Under the pieces are notes generated by a model. It made no database searches. It was not told the origin of the DNA and saw only the letters and a list, made by a program, of their open reading frames with translations. The translations under genes were made by a program, and so were the position numbers. This document shows, in pieces, positions 1-10,664 of a stretch of DNA of 64,000 nt. The stretch is from NCBI GenBank assembly GCA_019916065.1, contig CM034238.1:24780246-24844245 (forward strand), read 5' to 3'. Source of the stretch: Vitellaria paradoxa (lineage: Eukaryota; Streptophyta; Magnoliopsida; Ericales; Sapotaceae). The stretch's first letter is position 1. Each line of letters starts with the position of its first letter.

Positions 1-2928
1 GCAGCAGCTGCAGCAGCAGCAGCAACAGCAGCAGAGCGGAGATTGAAAGCAGAGGAATTGAGGCAGAAAGCTATGGTTTTGAAGAGTAGGTCGAACTTGT
101 TACATCTCATCCTGTCATATCCTATGAAATCAGAAACACCCATGTGGATGCAGCCATGTCTTCAGGACTATTTTTCCACCATCAATCGGAAAATAAAACA
201 GCTTGAAAGTTTAATGTTTGATGAATCATCATCATCAGTAGCAGAAGCACCTGGGAAGGGGGATGATGTTATCCATACTATTCAGAAGCTACTTGATAAA
301 GTTGAGGAACACTTGGGTCAGTTTGATTTCGATATAGCCCCTTATATGGAGAAACAACCTCTTAAAGCTGCTACTGCTTCCGATGTGGAGACGGGTTCTG
401 GATCAACAAGTACCAACCATGTTAATATTATTGTCGACTACTCAGCAATAGCTGCTATAATTGTTGAGCAATCTGAAAATGCACCCCCACCATCGCCCGT
501 GATGCATAAATTGGCGATCGATTTTGCTGTTAGACAAATTTTAGAATTTTTTAAAGCCAGACGATCCGGAAAGATTGTGATTTCTGGAAGTAGCTGTTGG
601 AATGTACTAAAGGCCTTGGAAGATGCGCCCAACATAACAAGAAGGTTTCATGTTATTCCGAACTTGTTTTTTGTCCAACATCAAAGTATGATAGAGTTCC
701 ATCTGACAGTTTTAAAGCAAATTTTTCAGATAGGAAGTGTGAAATATTTCAGTCGATTTTTACTCCTTGTGTACTCCGATGACCCGGGAATGGAACTAGA
801 CTACCTGGAATTCGAACACCACCTCAAAGATTTCTATGGGGACGTATGCATTGTGCTGCTTGCGACTCAACCACTGAGAGCTAGTGAGCTGCTGGAAGTG
901 CATCTGGAGATCAGAATGGAGGATCATCTACTACCTTGGAACCTGTTTTGGAAGAAGGCTAGCGGAGTAATACTTTCCACCATGACCCTCCAACAAAAGG
1001 TCGAACATTTCATTAAAGAAAGTCATGGCCATTTACTTGCCATCCTCCTTCTGACGAGGGCCTTGCAGGATGAGACCAATCCAATCATGTGGGAGTTTGC
1101 GCTATGTGATCAGCAGCCAGCAGGGACAATTGTACAAGATCAGCTTGATGCGGTGATGCTTAATGTATTAAGATTCATCTGGGAGCGCTTGGACATGATC
1201 ACTAAAAATTGTATCAAATACTTCATTGCACACAAAGAGGAGGAAAAGGAAATCTCCAAGGATTCACTGATTGATCTTTGGATTTCAAGTGGTTGGATAG
1301 AAAAAAGTGAAGAAGGCTTGCCTGTTTTTAAAAAACTCATTGATTACCTTTTTCTAGAGGATGTTGGGAGAGGTAATTTTCGAATGCGAGAAGAGATCAA
1401 GCTTGGATTATTGAATACATTTGCTCCAGGTCAACGCCGACAGTATTTGAGGAAAGGGGGTCTACGTCTAAGAGAGCCACCGAAGGCCGAGAAATGGAAT
1501 GCCGAGGAGATATACTTGATGGACAATGACATATCCGAGCTACCAGAAAGTCCGAACTGTTCTGTTTTAGTAAAATTGCACTTACAATGTAACCATGATC
1601 TGATGGTAATTCCTTCCTCATTCTTCAATTGCATGCCTGTCCTCCATATACTGGATTTGTCATTTACCAACATAAAGTTCTTGCCAGAATCTATTTCCAA
1701 ATTGGTTCCTCTCCAAAAATTCTTCTTAAGGGGTTGTGATCTGCTGACGAAATTACCACCTGAAATTGGAGCACTCAAGAGGCTTAAGGAGTTTTATCTG
1801 GAAGGAACTTATCTTCTGTATCTACCTAAGGAGATTGGAGAACTTGTCAAATTGACACACTTGGAGGTGTGCTTAAGTGGAAGTGCGAACCTCTACAAAG
1901 AACATAATGGCGTAGACACAATAATTCCAAGGAATGCGTTATCAAATCTCCATCAATTGAAAGAATTAAGCATTGACGTTGTTCCAGACAGTGATTGGTG
2001 GGATGTTGAAGTGAGAACTATTATAAATGAAGTTTGTAGCTTGAGCAATTTGGAAGAACTTAAGCTATATCTGCCCGTGGCTGAGGCATTGGAAGAAGTC
2101 AGATTGTATAGAGCTTTGAAAAAGTTCAGATTAATCATTGGTTGTCGTGAACAATGCTTCATATCCCATCTACCACATGAGGTGGAAAAGGAATTCAATA
2201 ATTTGGATAAATTTTCCAAAGGGTTGAAGTATATAAATGGTGAAGGCGAGCCAACTAGAGAAATTACCAACGTACTTAAAAGTGCCAATGCATTTTCCCT
2301 AGAACGCCATTGGACCGTGAAGAATTTGTCCGAATTCGGTCATACAAATATGGAGAAGCTGGAATTTTGTTGCTTGGTGGAATGTAACGAGATCCAAACG
2401 ATCATTGATATTGAAGACGATGAAGAGGACTTGGACATTGATGACAATGATAAAGATGACTGGGATTGTGATTACGAAAATGTGTTTGACAACCTAAAAT
2501 ACTTGAGCATTCACTACATGAAGAGTGTGCAAAGCCTCTGTAAAGTGCCTGCTAAAAAGCGGTTGGTGATCTTGTCCCAGTTGAATTTCCTGGCCTTGCA
2601 TATCTGCCCCAGTTTGAATACCATTTTCACACCAGCCATGCTTAAAAATTTGATAAATTTGAAGGAGCTCATAGTTGACGATTGCCCCAACATCAACAGC
2701 CTAGTAAGTCCTGAATGTTTGGCCTCGGCTTCAGGTGATTTTCTTCCGAGCTTGACGAAGATATCGCTTCTAAATCTACCTAAATTGGTCAACATCTTTG
2801 GTGGCCTGTACATTGCTCGAAAATTAGAAAGCATGACAATCTTCAATTGCCCAAAGCTTGAAATGCTTTCCATTGCAGAAGTTTCATGTAAACATTTGAA
2901 GGTAGTCAAAGGTGACAGTGAATGGTAG
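1..2928 (+). CDS. NLR-type resistance protein relative with degenerate NB-ARC (LRR copy 1, 5' partial)
   Basis: The frame is open from the window edge and starts with a polyalanine tract (bases 1-42), so the true start is probably just outside; the first ATG inside is at 73. Order of parts: a helical N-terminal region; an NB-ARC-like region (about 540-1400); an LRR region (about 1490-2900) with an acidic Asp/Glu insert (about 2408-2487). NB-ARC landmarks are recognisable but altered. The P-loop position (about 580-615) reads GSSCWNVLKAL and lacks the Lys-Thr of Walker A. Kinase-2 reads FLLLVYSDD (757-783). The GLPL position reads HGHLLAI, and the MHD position reads MRE (about 1381). Known CNL proteins sense pathogen effectors; ATP binding by this one is doubtful. 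The TAG at 2926 lies where copies 2 and 3 have TGG, so the last few dozen residues are lost. It could be a recent pseudogene. Confidence 0.8.
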   Translation, partial: AAAAAAAATAAERRLKAEELRQKAMVLKSRSNLLHLILSYPMKSETPMWMQPCLQDYFSTINRKIKQLESLMFDESSSSVAEAPGKGDDVIHTIQKLLDKVEEHLGQFDFDIAPYMEKQPLKAATASDVETGSGSTSTNHVNIIVDYSAIAAIIVEQSENAPPPSPVMHKLAIDFAVRQILEFFKARRSGKIVISGSSCWNVLKALEDAPNITRRFHVIPNLFFVQHQSMIEFHLTVLKQIFQIGSVKYFSRFLLLVYSDDPGMELDYLEFEHHLKDFYGDVCIVLLATQPLRASELLEVHLEIRMEDHLLPWNLFWKKASGVILSTMTLQQKVEHFIKESHGHLLAILLLTRALQDETNPIMWEFALCDQQPAGTIVQDQLDAVMLNVLRFIWERLDMITKNCIKYFIAHKEEEKEISKDSLIDLWISSGWIEKSEEGLPVFKKLIDYLFLEDVGRGNFRMREEIKLGLLNTFAPGQRRQYLRKGGLRLREPPKAEKWNAEEIYLMDNDISELPESPNCSVLVKLHLQCNHDLMVIPSSFFNCMPVLHILDLSFTNIKFLPESISKLVPLQKFFLRGCDLLTKLPPEIGALKRLKEFYLEGTYLLYLPKEIGELVKLTHLEVCLSGSANLYKEHNGVDTIIPRNALSNLHQLKELSIDVVPDSDWWDVEVRTIINEVCSLSNLEELKLYLPVAEALEEVRLYRALKKFRLIIGCREQCFISHLPHEVEKEFNNLDKFSKGLKYINGEGEPTREITNVLKSANAFSLERHWTVKNLSEFGHTNMEKLEFCCLVECNEIQTIIDIEDDEEDLDIDDNDKDDWDCDYENVFDNLKYLSIHYMKSVQSLCKVPAKKRLVILSQLNFLALHICPSLNTIFTPAMLKNLINLKELIVDDCPNINSLVSPECLASASGDFLPSLTKISLLNLPKLVNIFGGLYIARKLESMTIFNCPKLEMLSIAEVSCKHLKVVKGDSEW

Positions 2929-3796
2929 AATGCATTGAACCTGACTCCTGATCAGCGAAAGGTTATCCAAATTGACAATGATGCATGTGGATTTTATGGC
3001 TAAGTTGAAACATTAGATTGACTCCAATCTTCGAGGCAAGTTGATATCTATATTAATGGCCAGTAATTTCCTATTTACCTATCTCTTTATTTATTTACGT
3101 AAATTTTTTCAGAGCATTTATCCATGCATCTCTTTTGCTACACATGTAGTTATTAATTTCACTTATAATTTGCAGAACCTCCACCGTCAAAATGTTCATC
3201 GTTTCATTTAAGCTCCATTCTATATTTTTTTCCCTACCTTATTTTATTACTTCAGCTCTATCTTATTTTTATTTTTTTTTCTTTCTCATTTTATTAGTGT
3301 CATGATTGTTAAAACCTCGATTTGATATTAAAATTTTATGATTTTACAAATTAAGGGTAAAAAAAATTAGTTGAATCGCATGAAAAATCTTAGTAGGATA
3401 AAATAAATAAAATCTAAATTTTTGGGAAGTAAAATTTATTAAATCTCAACCTCGTAGTCTATTTTATTGATTTTAAAATTTGAGGAGTTTTTGTGTAAAA
3501 TAAGTTTTAAATTAAAATAGATTTTTAAGAATTTTTTCTTTTTATTTTCAAGCGATAAGCTTGTTATTGTTTTTGATAGATTTTGTTTTGTTGTGTAACA
3601 TTATATTTTCCTACATTATACTAGTTGAGAACCATGTGCATTTTTTAATCTACTAAATTGATTGCTGTAAATTAAATGTAATAGTTAAGATAAAAATCAA
3701 GAGACATAAATAAAATATTATAAATATATTTATAATCTTACAAAATTTAGAAAAAATGAAATTAATATTTTAAAATCAATTGTAGGTCACACAAAA
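2929..3796 (+). other. 3' flank / 3'-UTR-like region of LRR copy 1
   Basis: This stretch aligns with 22,036-22,880 and 42,353-43,150. In copies 2 and 3 a GTAAGT donor follows the stop by about 20-60 bases and a TTTGCAG acceptor follows about 145 bases later, which suggests a 3'-UTR intron. In this copy the donor has become GCAAGT (about 3037). No coding potential was seen. The alignment with the paralogues breaks exactly at the Helitron start. Confidence 0.5.
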
Positions 3797-6729
3797 TCTA
3801 TATCTATATCTATATTATTATAAAAAGTCTAAATATTTGGGAAAACTTTTATTGGACACTTATACCTTTTTATTTTCTTATAATTTTAATTATATTCAAT
3901 TATATTACTTAATCAATGATGATTACTCTCAACTTCATAACCAAATTTCATGCAAACCAAATTATATCTAATTATATTCTATTATTCTCATTTTCATAAC
4001 TACTTTTTATTCAAACCAAATTATATCTAATTATATTCCCTGATTACTCTCAGTTTATCCATCAAAGACCTTTCAAATGTCCATGCTTGATATTTTTATT
4101 TAATCTATACTTCTATGTATTATGTAACTTCTTATTTTTATTTTTTATATTTTAATAAAGTGTTATTTAAAACATAATTATTATTTTTATTAAACAAAAT
4201 ATTATTTAATCTACACTTCTATTTATCATATAACTTCTTATTTTTTATTTTTCTATATTTTAATAAATTTTAATTGAAAACATAATAATTATTATTAAAC
4301 AAAATAATGCAAAAAAAAATTAATCTGTTAAATAAAAATTTTAATTTTATTAACAAATAACATGTCCTTTAATTATTTTTATTATTAGAAAAAATAAGTA
4401 ATATGTGTTAAATCAAATTGTAATATTGTTTATTAAAATTATATATATTGTAATATTATTTATTAAAAATATTAAACAATATTATAAATTAAAAAATAAA
4501 ATTGGTAATAGATGACGTAGACAAGAGATGTGGTTTTTTAAAATGATGTTATTACTTAAATATTACACATATTACTCTTTTCAATTTAAAAATACAGAAT
4601 TTAAAATAATAAAAAGTTATAAAATTAAAAAATACATTAAATTAGGAGATATGGTAATAATAAGATAACTGTTGATAGAATTTAAAAGAAACAAGAATAC
4701 ATAAAAAATTTTAAAAAATATTGAAATTCAAAATTAAACAAAATAATGCAAAAAAAAATATTTATCCTATTAAATAAATATTTTAATTTATTAACATTAA
4801 TTTATAATTATAATTATCTTAATTTATAATTATATAATCTAAAAGAAATTAGTATTATATATAATTACCACTTATTCATATTTTTATTCAAATAAGAATA
4901 TTTATTGATATCACTTAATATTTTTATTTAATCAACAATTCTATTTATCGTATAACTTCTTAATTTTTATTTTTTCTATTTTTAATAAATAATTAGGTAA
5001 TTCAATTAATCACTATCAAATGTTTCATATTTATTAGATTAGGTAATTTGATATTTATTATATTACGTAATATATTTTTATCTAAAATAGAATATAAATT
5101 CAGATTATATTCTCTTATACGTAGCAAATTAAAAAAATTGTATAAAATAGCATTCACACCCAGAAAATTTTCTAAAATTTTATTATAATAACTTTTACTT
5201 ATTATTAACATAGTTAGAAGTGATTGTTTGTCATTTTCTATTGGGTCGTTATGAATGGAGATGATTTTGCTACAATTATTTTTATTAGATCATATTCTTT
5301 TATATTGAAATTATTTTTTTATTTATGTATTTACTTTTTTGTTTATGTATTTATTTTTTTGACTTATTTTTAATAGGTTCATTAAAATATATAGTTGGTT
5401 TTTTTTTTTATCCGAACTTTAGCCTTACAACAAAATTTCTATCTAACTAATAAAACCCAAGTCCCAACTAAAAACTAATAAAAAAAATAAAAGTAACAAA
5501 GGGAAAAAGTATAATTTAATTTTTGTATGAAAAATATTTAAAAATTTAATGGAATCCACTTTTTAACTTTCCCACTCTCCTCTTTTTGTTTGAAGTTGGA
5601 TCAAAAATGAGCGGGAAAGAAAATTTTTCTCTACCTTTCTTTCCCTTTATTTTTGCCTCAAACCAAATTCAACACTCAAAAATAATTAACCCAATGAATT
5701 ACTTTTTCTAGAAACCGAACTCAATACTAAAAAATAAATAACTCAATGATGCACTTTATTTAGCATGAGGTTATTTGGTTTTATCTAGTATGGAGTCAAC
5801 GCATTGTCTATGACTGAAATATACTAAATTTAGTTAATTGCATTGCATGTCATCCTTGAAAACATGCATTTTTTATGCCAATAAGCAATAGGTTTGAAGT
5901 TGTATATAAAACTTTATTTCTTTGGGATGTGATTCCTTTTTTTGGATGAATTTTGAATGAATATGTTTTAAAAGCAAATCAAATATATTGTTGTGTGTTT
6001 TACTTATGTTACAAAAATAAGTTGACTTTAAAGAAAAATCTAATCTAACAATTATTAGATTATGAAAATTATTTTTCACAAAATCTTTGATATTTGCAAT
6101 AGGTAGAAATCATTATGATGGCACAATTAATTTTATACTATATAATAGAAGTATATTGTTATTTTCTAATTTTATGAACTGACCAGTAAAATTAAATAAT
6201 GTAAATATTATGAACATACATTATATGAAATTTCATTTTGAGTTTGATTTATTTACTAAATAAGCAAAAAATTCATTCTTTTAAGTTAAAATTCTCTTTT
6301 GAATATGGTCTGGAGATATAAATGAAATTAAAAAAAATTCAATGTAAAAAGGATATAAAAATACTGTCATGATTTATTTATTAAATTATTTTAAATTTTA
6401 AATTTTATTATTTCTTAATTTAAATATATAAAAGAAATAGCATACATTGATCTAGATTTATTTTTTAAAATTATTTTAAATTTTAACTTTTTATTATTTT
6501 TTAATTTAAATGTATAAAAGAAATAACACACACTAATATAGATTTATTTATTAAAATTAATCTAAATTTAAATTTTTATTATTTTTAATTTAAATATATA
6601 AAAGAAATAGCATACACTGATCTAGATTTGTTTATTAAAATTAATTTAAATTTTAAATTTTTATTATTTTTTAGTTTAAATATATAAAAGAAATAATATA
6701 CACATCTAACGCACATACATTACAGCTAG
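3797..6729 (+). mobile_element. Non-autonomous Helitron
   Basis: The element begins with TCTATATCTATATC and ends with GCTAG, immediately followed by T. It is inserted between A and T with no target duplication, as Helitrons do. Copies 2 and 3 lack it: they read straight through CAAATATTTTAAAA at about 22,895 and 43,165. It is very AT-rich, has internal direct repeats (for example around 4100-4320) and a tandem array at its 3' end. No Rep or helicase coding sequence is visible, so it is non-autonomous. The usual GC-rich 3' hairpin is weak or decayed. Confidence 0.8.
6365..6705. repeat. Tandem array of about four 84-87 bp units inside the Helitron
   Basis: Units share the core ATATAAAAGAAATA followed by CATACA/CACACT and GATCTAGATTTATT, recurring at about 6427, 6513, 6597 and 6684. 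The array ends about 25 bases before the Helitron 3' end. Confidence 0.75.
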
Positions 6730-9700
6730 TATTTTAAAAGTCCCAATTATATAGTTGGGGTGAAATGATATATAGAACCCGACGTAGCTTCATAGGATTC
6801 ATTTTGCTCATATTGGTGATTTTTTGTGCATGGTATTTCTTGGTTCTAGTTTCTGTTCTCTTTTTTTGTTAATAAAATTATTTATTTCTAAGAAAAATAG
6901 AAGTTGTAAATGAAGAAATTGTAGTACAATAAATTATATTTTCATGCAATAGGTTATATTATATCACAAATTTTTTTTCCTTCTTTTTTTTTTTCTCCGT
7001 GATTCGATTTCCAAACCCTCTACTAAATACAGGTAAAATGTTGATTTTAACATTTTGGTAAGTGCTGCGGGCATTTAGTTGCAACCAGATCAAGTGCAAA
7101 ATTTGAAACCAACTTTTGCACTTATGGAGCTATCCCTCAGCCTTTATTGGGGTGGATGATGAAAACTTTCATAAGATCCATGCTCGTTACTTGTTGCATT
7201 CCAGCTTCGAAATTAGTTTCGACTAGTGCATGATTTTTGAATATAACACTTGGATGCACTATTTATTATTCTCAGAATGATACGAAGAATGTAACGTACG
7301 TTGCTTGTCATCTTTCCCATTCAACTGTGAACAGCAGGTGGTAGAAGTTAATCCTTGTAGACCCTTGTGACAGAAGAATGAAGCATGCTTTGAAGCTAAG
7401 GAGGAGCCCCGTCTGAGTAGCTGGTGCTCATATGTTTGTGGCTTGAATTTATTACAAATAAATCCATCCTTAGTGGAACCTGACTGATGGCTTGTCTAAT
7501 TTTTCTAAAGTGTTTGTTGATTGTCTGGTTTTCTTCGGAGATGTTCGTTTGCTGCTTGTGCTCATCTCTCTCTTTTTTTATTCATGTGTGTTTGTGAACT
7601 TCTATCTGCTTTTATTAAACTTGAGAACTCAAAAACTTTATGCCGTGTGGATGTGACTCTGTACTCCTATTTCTGCCATAGTGCCAACTAAACTGTTGTT
7701 ATTCATAACGTTGTTTCCTTTCTTTTGGTTTACTTGTACTCTGAAAGTACCATAATATAGTATCTGGAGTTGTGATTTGTCGACACAGTAGGGCTTTTGT
7801 GCATAACACATGGTCTTAGTTTCAGATATGTTGGTAGAATACTTACATATATTTCGGCAGCATCTATTTTTCGGTTACTAACTTATCACTAAAAGCCGTT
7901 TGATGTTCCAAAGAGTCTAAATGTTGTCAATTTGATGATAATTGGATATTTTTTTGTATTGAGTAAAACTTGAAAATTTTGAAAAAAGGGGGGGAAATTT
8001 TTGAAAGGAATTGGTGGTTTTGTGTGTATGGTAAAATTTTCATGCGCTTGGTGAATTATATAACTTTTGGTAGAGAGAGTTGTAGAAATTTAAAAAATTT
8101 TGAAAAATGTTGAAAGCTGGAACAGGTTAGAGACTTCTAGTGAATTGCCAATGGGTCCTAAATAACTACTAATTGGACAAGGTAAAATAGAAAAGTATTG
8201 TTAGGATGCATAAACTTGCTTTTAACTACTACATTAAAAATTAAAATTTTGTTTGTATTAGTGGTAAAATTTTTAGATTCTGTTTCGAGTAAAGATTTGT
8301 TAACAAAAAAGGAAAAGGAGTAGAGATTTAAAGTGTATAAGTTGTATTTGGTATGGGAAAAGGAAGGAAAAAAGCATTGCTTTTGAGAAATTAAAATAAT
8401 TAAATTAGAAGATTGATTTGTTTATAAATATTTTTAATTTTATTATATTTTTTAATCTATTCAAATTATAAGATTTGATGATTCATTCATCTTTTCTTTA
8501 CCTTTTCCTTTTATCTCACCAAATCTCACTCCAAACACAATCTTAGGTTGTATTTGAATTAAGAAGTTGTCCAAGATAAAGAAAAAAGAGATAGAGATTC
8601 AAAATCACTTCTCATATTTAGTTTGTTATAGAAAATAGAAGAAACAATATATAGGATTTAAGAATTAAAAATAATTAAATTAGAAAACTAATTAATTGAT
8701 GAAATATTTACTATTATATTATATTTTTAAATTTATTCAAATAAGAACATATATTTGAAATTTTATATTTCATTTTCCTTTTTCTTACTTTTTTTTGTAT
8801 TTTCTTTTTCCCTCAGTAGTTGTTTTACCATTATTTTATCTTTCTCTAAACAAAAATTAAGGGTAAATAAGAGAGAAGGATGGGAGGAGAGGATTGAGAG
8901 GTGACAAAGAGATAGGATACAAGTGAAACAAAAGTTAATTTTGTCATTTTAATTGATAAAAATTATTAATTATCCTGTAAATAAATTACATATTAATTAT
9001 TATAAAACTTGTAACTGTTGTCAAGTAAAATTTGAGATAACATTGTCAACTAAACCTGCATTAGATTTAACTATATTCTACATAGTATAAAACTTATAAC
9101 CATCCCATTATAGTTAAGCAGGATTGCACGCCGACTTTTTCAAATTAAATTACCATTTTTATGTGCTCATAATAATACTTCTTAAGAACTCTCCTTTCGA
9201 GAGGACATAGTTTGCAATTATATAAATTAATATAAATTTGTAAAAGTTGTAATTTTATAATTCTTACTGCGAGTAAAAAATTTAAATTTTATAAAGATTT
9301 GTAAAAATTTGTAAAGATTTTGAGAGCTCCAAAGAGATATATATAGATACGGTGGTCATAAAAAATAAATAAATAAATAAATAAGTAGTACAAAATTAGT
9401 GTGAGTAATCTCAAATTTTCAGCAAAAAATCAGAATCCCAAACTTTCTTAAGTTTGTCTACCAAATTAATCTATATCATATCCTGTGTAAAATAGTTAGA
9501 CGCAATCAAGTAATAGGTTCGAACCATAAAATTATTATTTTTATTTTATTTTATTTTATTTTTTTATTTTATTTTTATTTTTTTGCATGCTTACATCTAA
9601 CTCCTCCCAAACCCTTCCTAGACTCCGCAACATGGGAGTCTCATGCACTAAATTGTCCTTAAAAAAAGTTGAGGTTAATAAGGTGATGTAGCATGTTTTT

Positions 9701-9866
9701 AATAAGCTATACTGAATAAAATTTGCAAAAAATCAATCATCCGAGTCGTATTGCTTTGAATAGAACAGTACCACTCTACAATAGTCAATTTGGGACCTGT
9801 CTGTCCACTTCTGTTCAATAGTTACATATAGCAATATTTACCCAGCAGAAAAACATTTGAATACAT
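6730..9866. other. Intergenic flank conserved between the three units
   Basis: It aligns with about 22,895-26,200 (copy 2) and about 43,165-47,330 (copy 3). It holds no open frame of note. About 7890-8170 resembles a MITE found at the same place in all three units (core GTTTGATGTTCCAAA at the left, TGAATTGCCAAT at the right). About 8390-8830 is shared with copy 3 (45,890-46,230) but missing from copy 2. Simple repeats lie at about 9360-9385 (AAAT) and 9537-9585 (TTTTA). Confidence 0.6.
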
Positions 9867-10337
9867 TAGGGGTGGAAACGAACCGAGCCGTTCGCGAGCT
9901 ATTCGAGCTCGGCTCAAAAAAAGCTCGGCTCGAGCTCGATTCGTGAGTTAAACGAGCTCGAACCGAGCTTGATTTTTGGCTCGTTTTGGATTCGAGCTCG
10001 AGCTCAAGCCTAGAGAAGCTCGGCTCGAAAGCTCGAGCTCGAGCTCGAAAGCTCGCGAGTAGGCTCGGTTAGAATAATATATATTTTTTTAATAATATTT
10101 TTATATTTTTAATAATATTTTTATTATATTTTTTAAATATATTATATTTTAAATCAAAACGACGTCGTTTTGGTTTAATCGAGCTATTCGCGAGCTTAAC
10201 CGAGCCTAAATTCTTCTTTATCGAGCCGAGCTCGAGCCTATATAAAAACTCGAATCGAGCTCGAGCTCGATAAAAAAAGCTCGAGCCGAGCTCGAACATG
10301 TTAAAGCTCGGCTCGGTTCGGCTCATTTCCAGCCCTA
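9867..10337. mobile_element. hAT-type MITE rich in GAGCTCG (copy 1 unit)
   Basis: The ends are TAGGGGTGGAAACGA and, inverted, TAGGGCTGGAAATGA. It is flanked by perfect 8-bp direct repeats GAATACAT (9859-9866 and 10338-10345), the target-site length of hAT elements. The interior is made of CGAGCT/GAGCTCG repeats at both ends around an AT-rich middle with the 16-bp palindrome AAAACGACGTCGTTTT. Copies 2 and 3 lack it at this position. There is no transposase. Confidence 0.85.
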
Positions 10338-10664
10338 GAATACATGCATATAAATAGATAGCAATAAACTTGGACTACATTGAAAATTGTGGATTCTCAC
10401 AGAACCTCCACTCACCATCCCATCCTCCTGCGTGTTAGTCAAAAGCCCCTCGTAGAAGACCACTAGAGCCTTTCTCTTCTGGAAGCTCTCGGCTCGGCTC
10501 ATTTCCAGTCCTAGAATACATGCATATAAATAGATAGCAATGAACTTGGACTACATTGAAAATTGTGGATTCTCACAGAACCTCCACTCACCATCCCATC
10601 CTCCTGCGTGTTAGTCAAAAGCCCCTCGTAGAAGACCACTAGAGCCTTTCTCTTCTGGAAGCTC
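10312..10664. repeat. 176-bp tandem duplication joining MITE end and GBA2 3' end
   Basis: Two units (about 10312-10487 and 10488-10664) are nearly identical. Each carries the last bases of the hAT MITE, one copy of its target repeat and the 3' end of the GBA2-like last exon. The junction falls at a shared AGCTC. The duplication therefore happened after the MITE inserted. Confidence 0.9.
10412..10488 (-). pseudogene. Extra copy of the GBA2-like C-terminal tail
   Basis: This is the last ~75 coding bases of the GBA2-like last exon, copied by the 176-bp tandem duplication and separated from the rest of the pseudogene. It cannot be part of a transcript frame. Confidence 0.7.

Noticed and set aside
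2514..2909. Long antisense open frames inside the LRR genes (also 21,549-21,848 and 41,818-42,138)
   Set aside because: Shadow frames opposite LRR coding sequence; conserved only because the sense strand is duplicated.
3797..6729. Insertion in copy 1 considered an LTR element or MITE
   Set aside because: No target duplication, LTR or inverted ends; the TC/CTAG ends and A/T site favour a Helitron.
9900..10326. Open frame on - through the GAGCTCG arrays
   Set aside because: The peptide is a translation of simple repeats in a MITE, mirrored in 23,492-23,740; no coding role.
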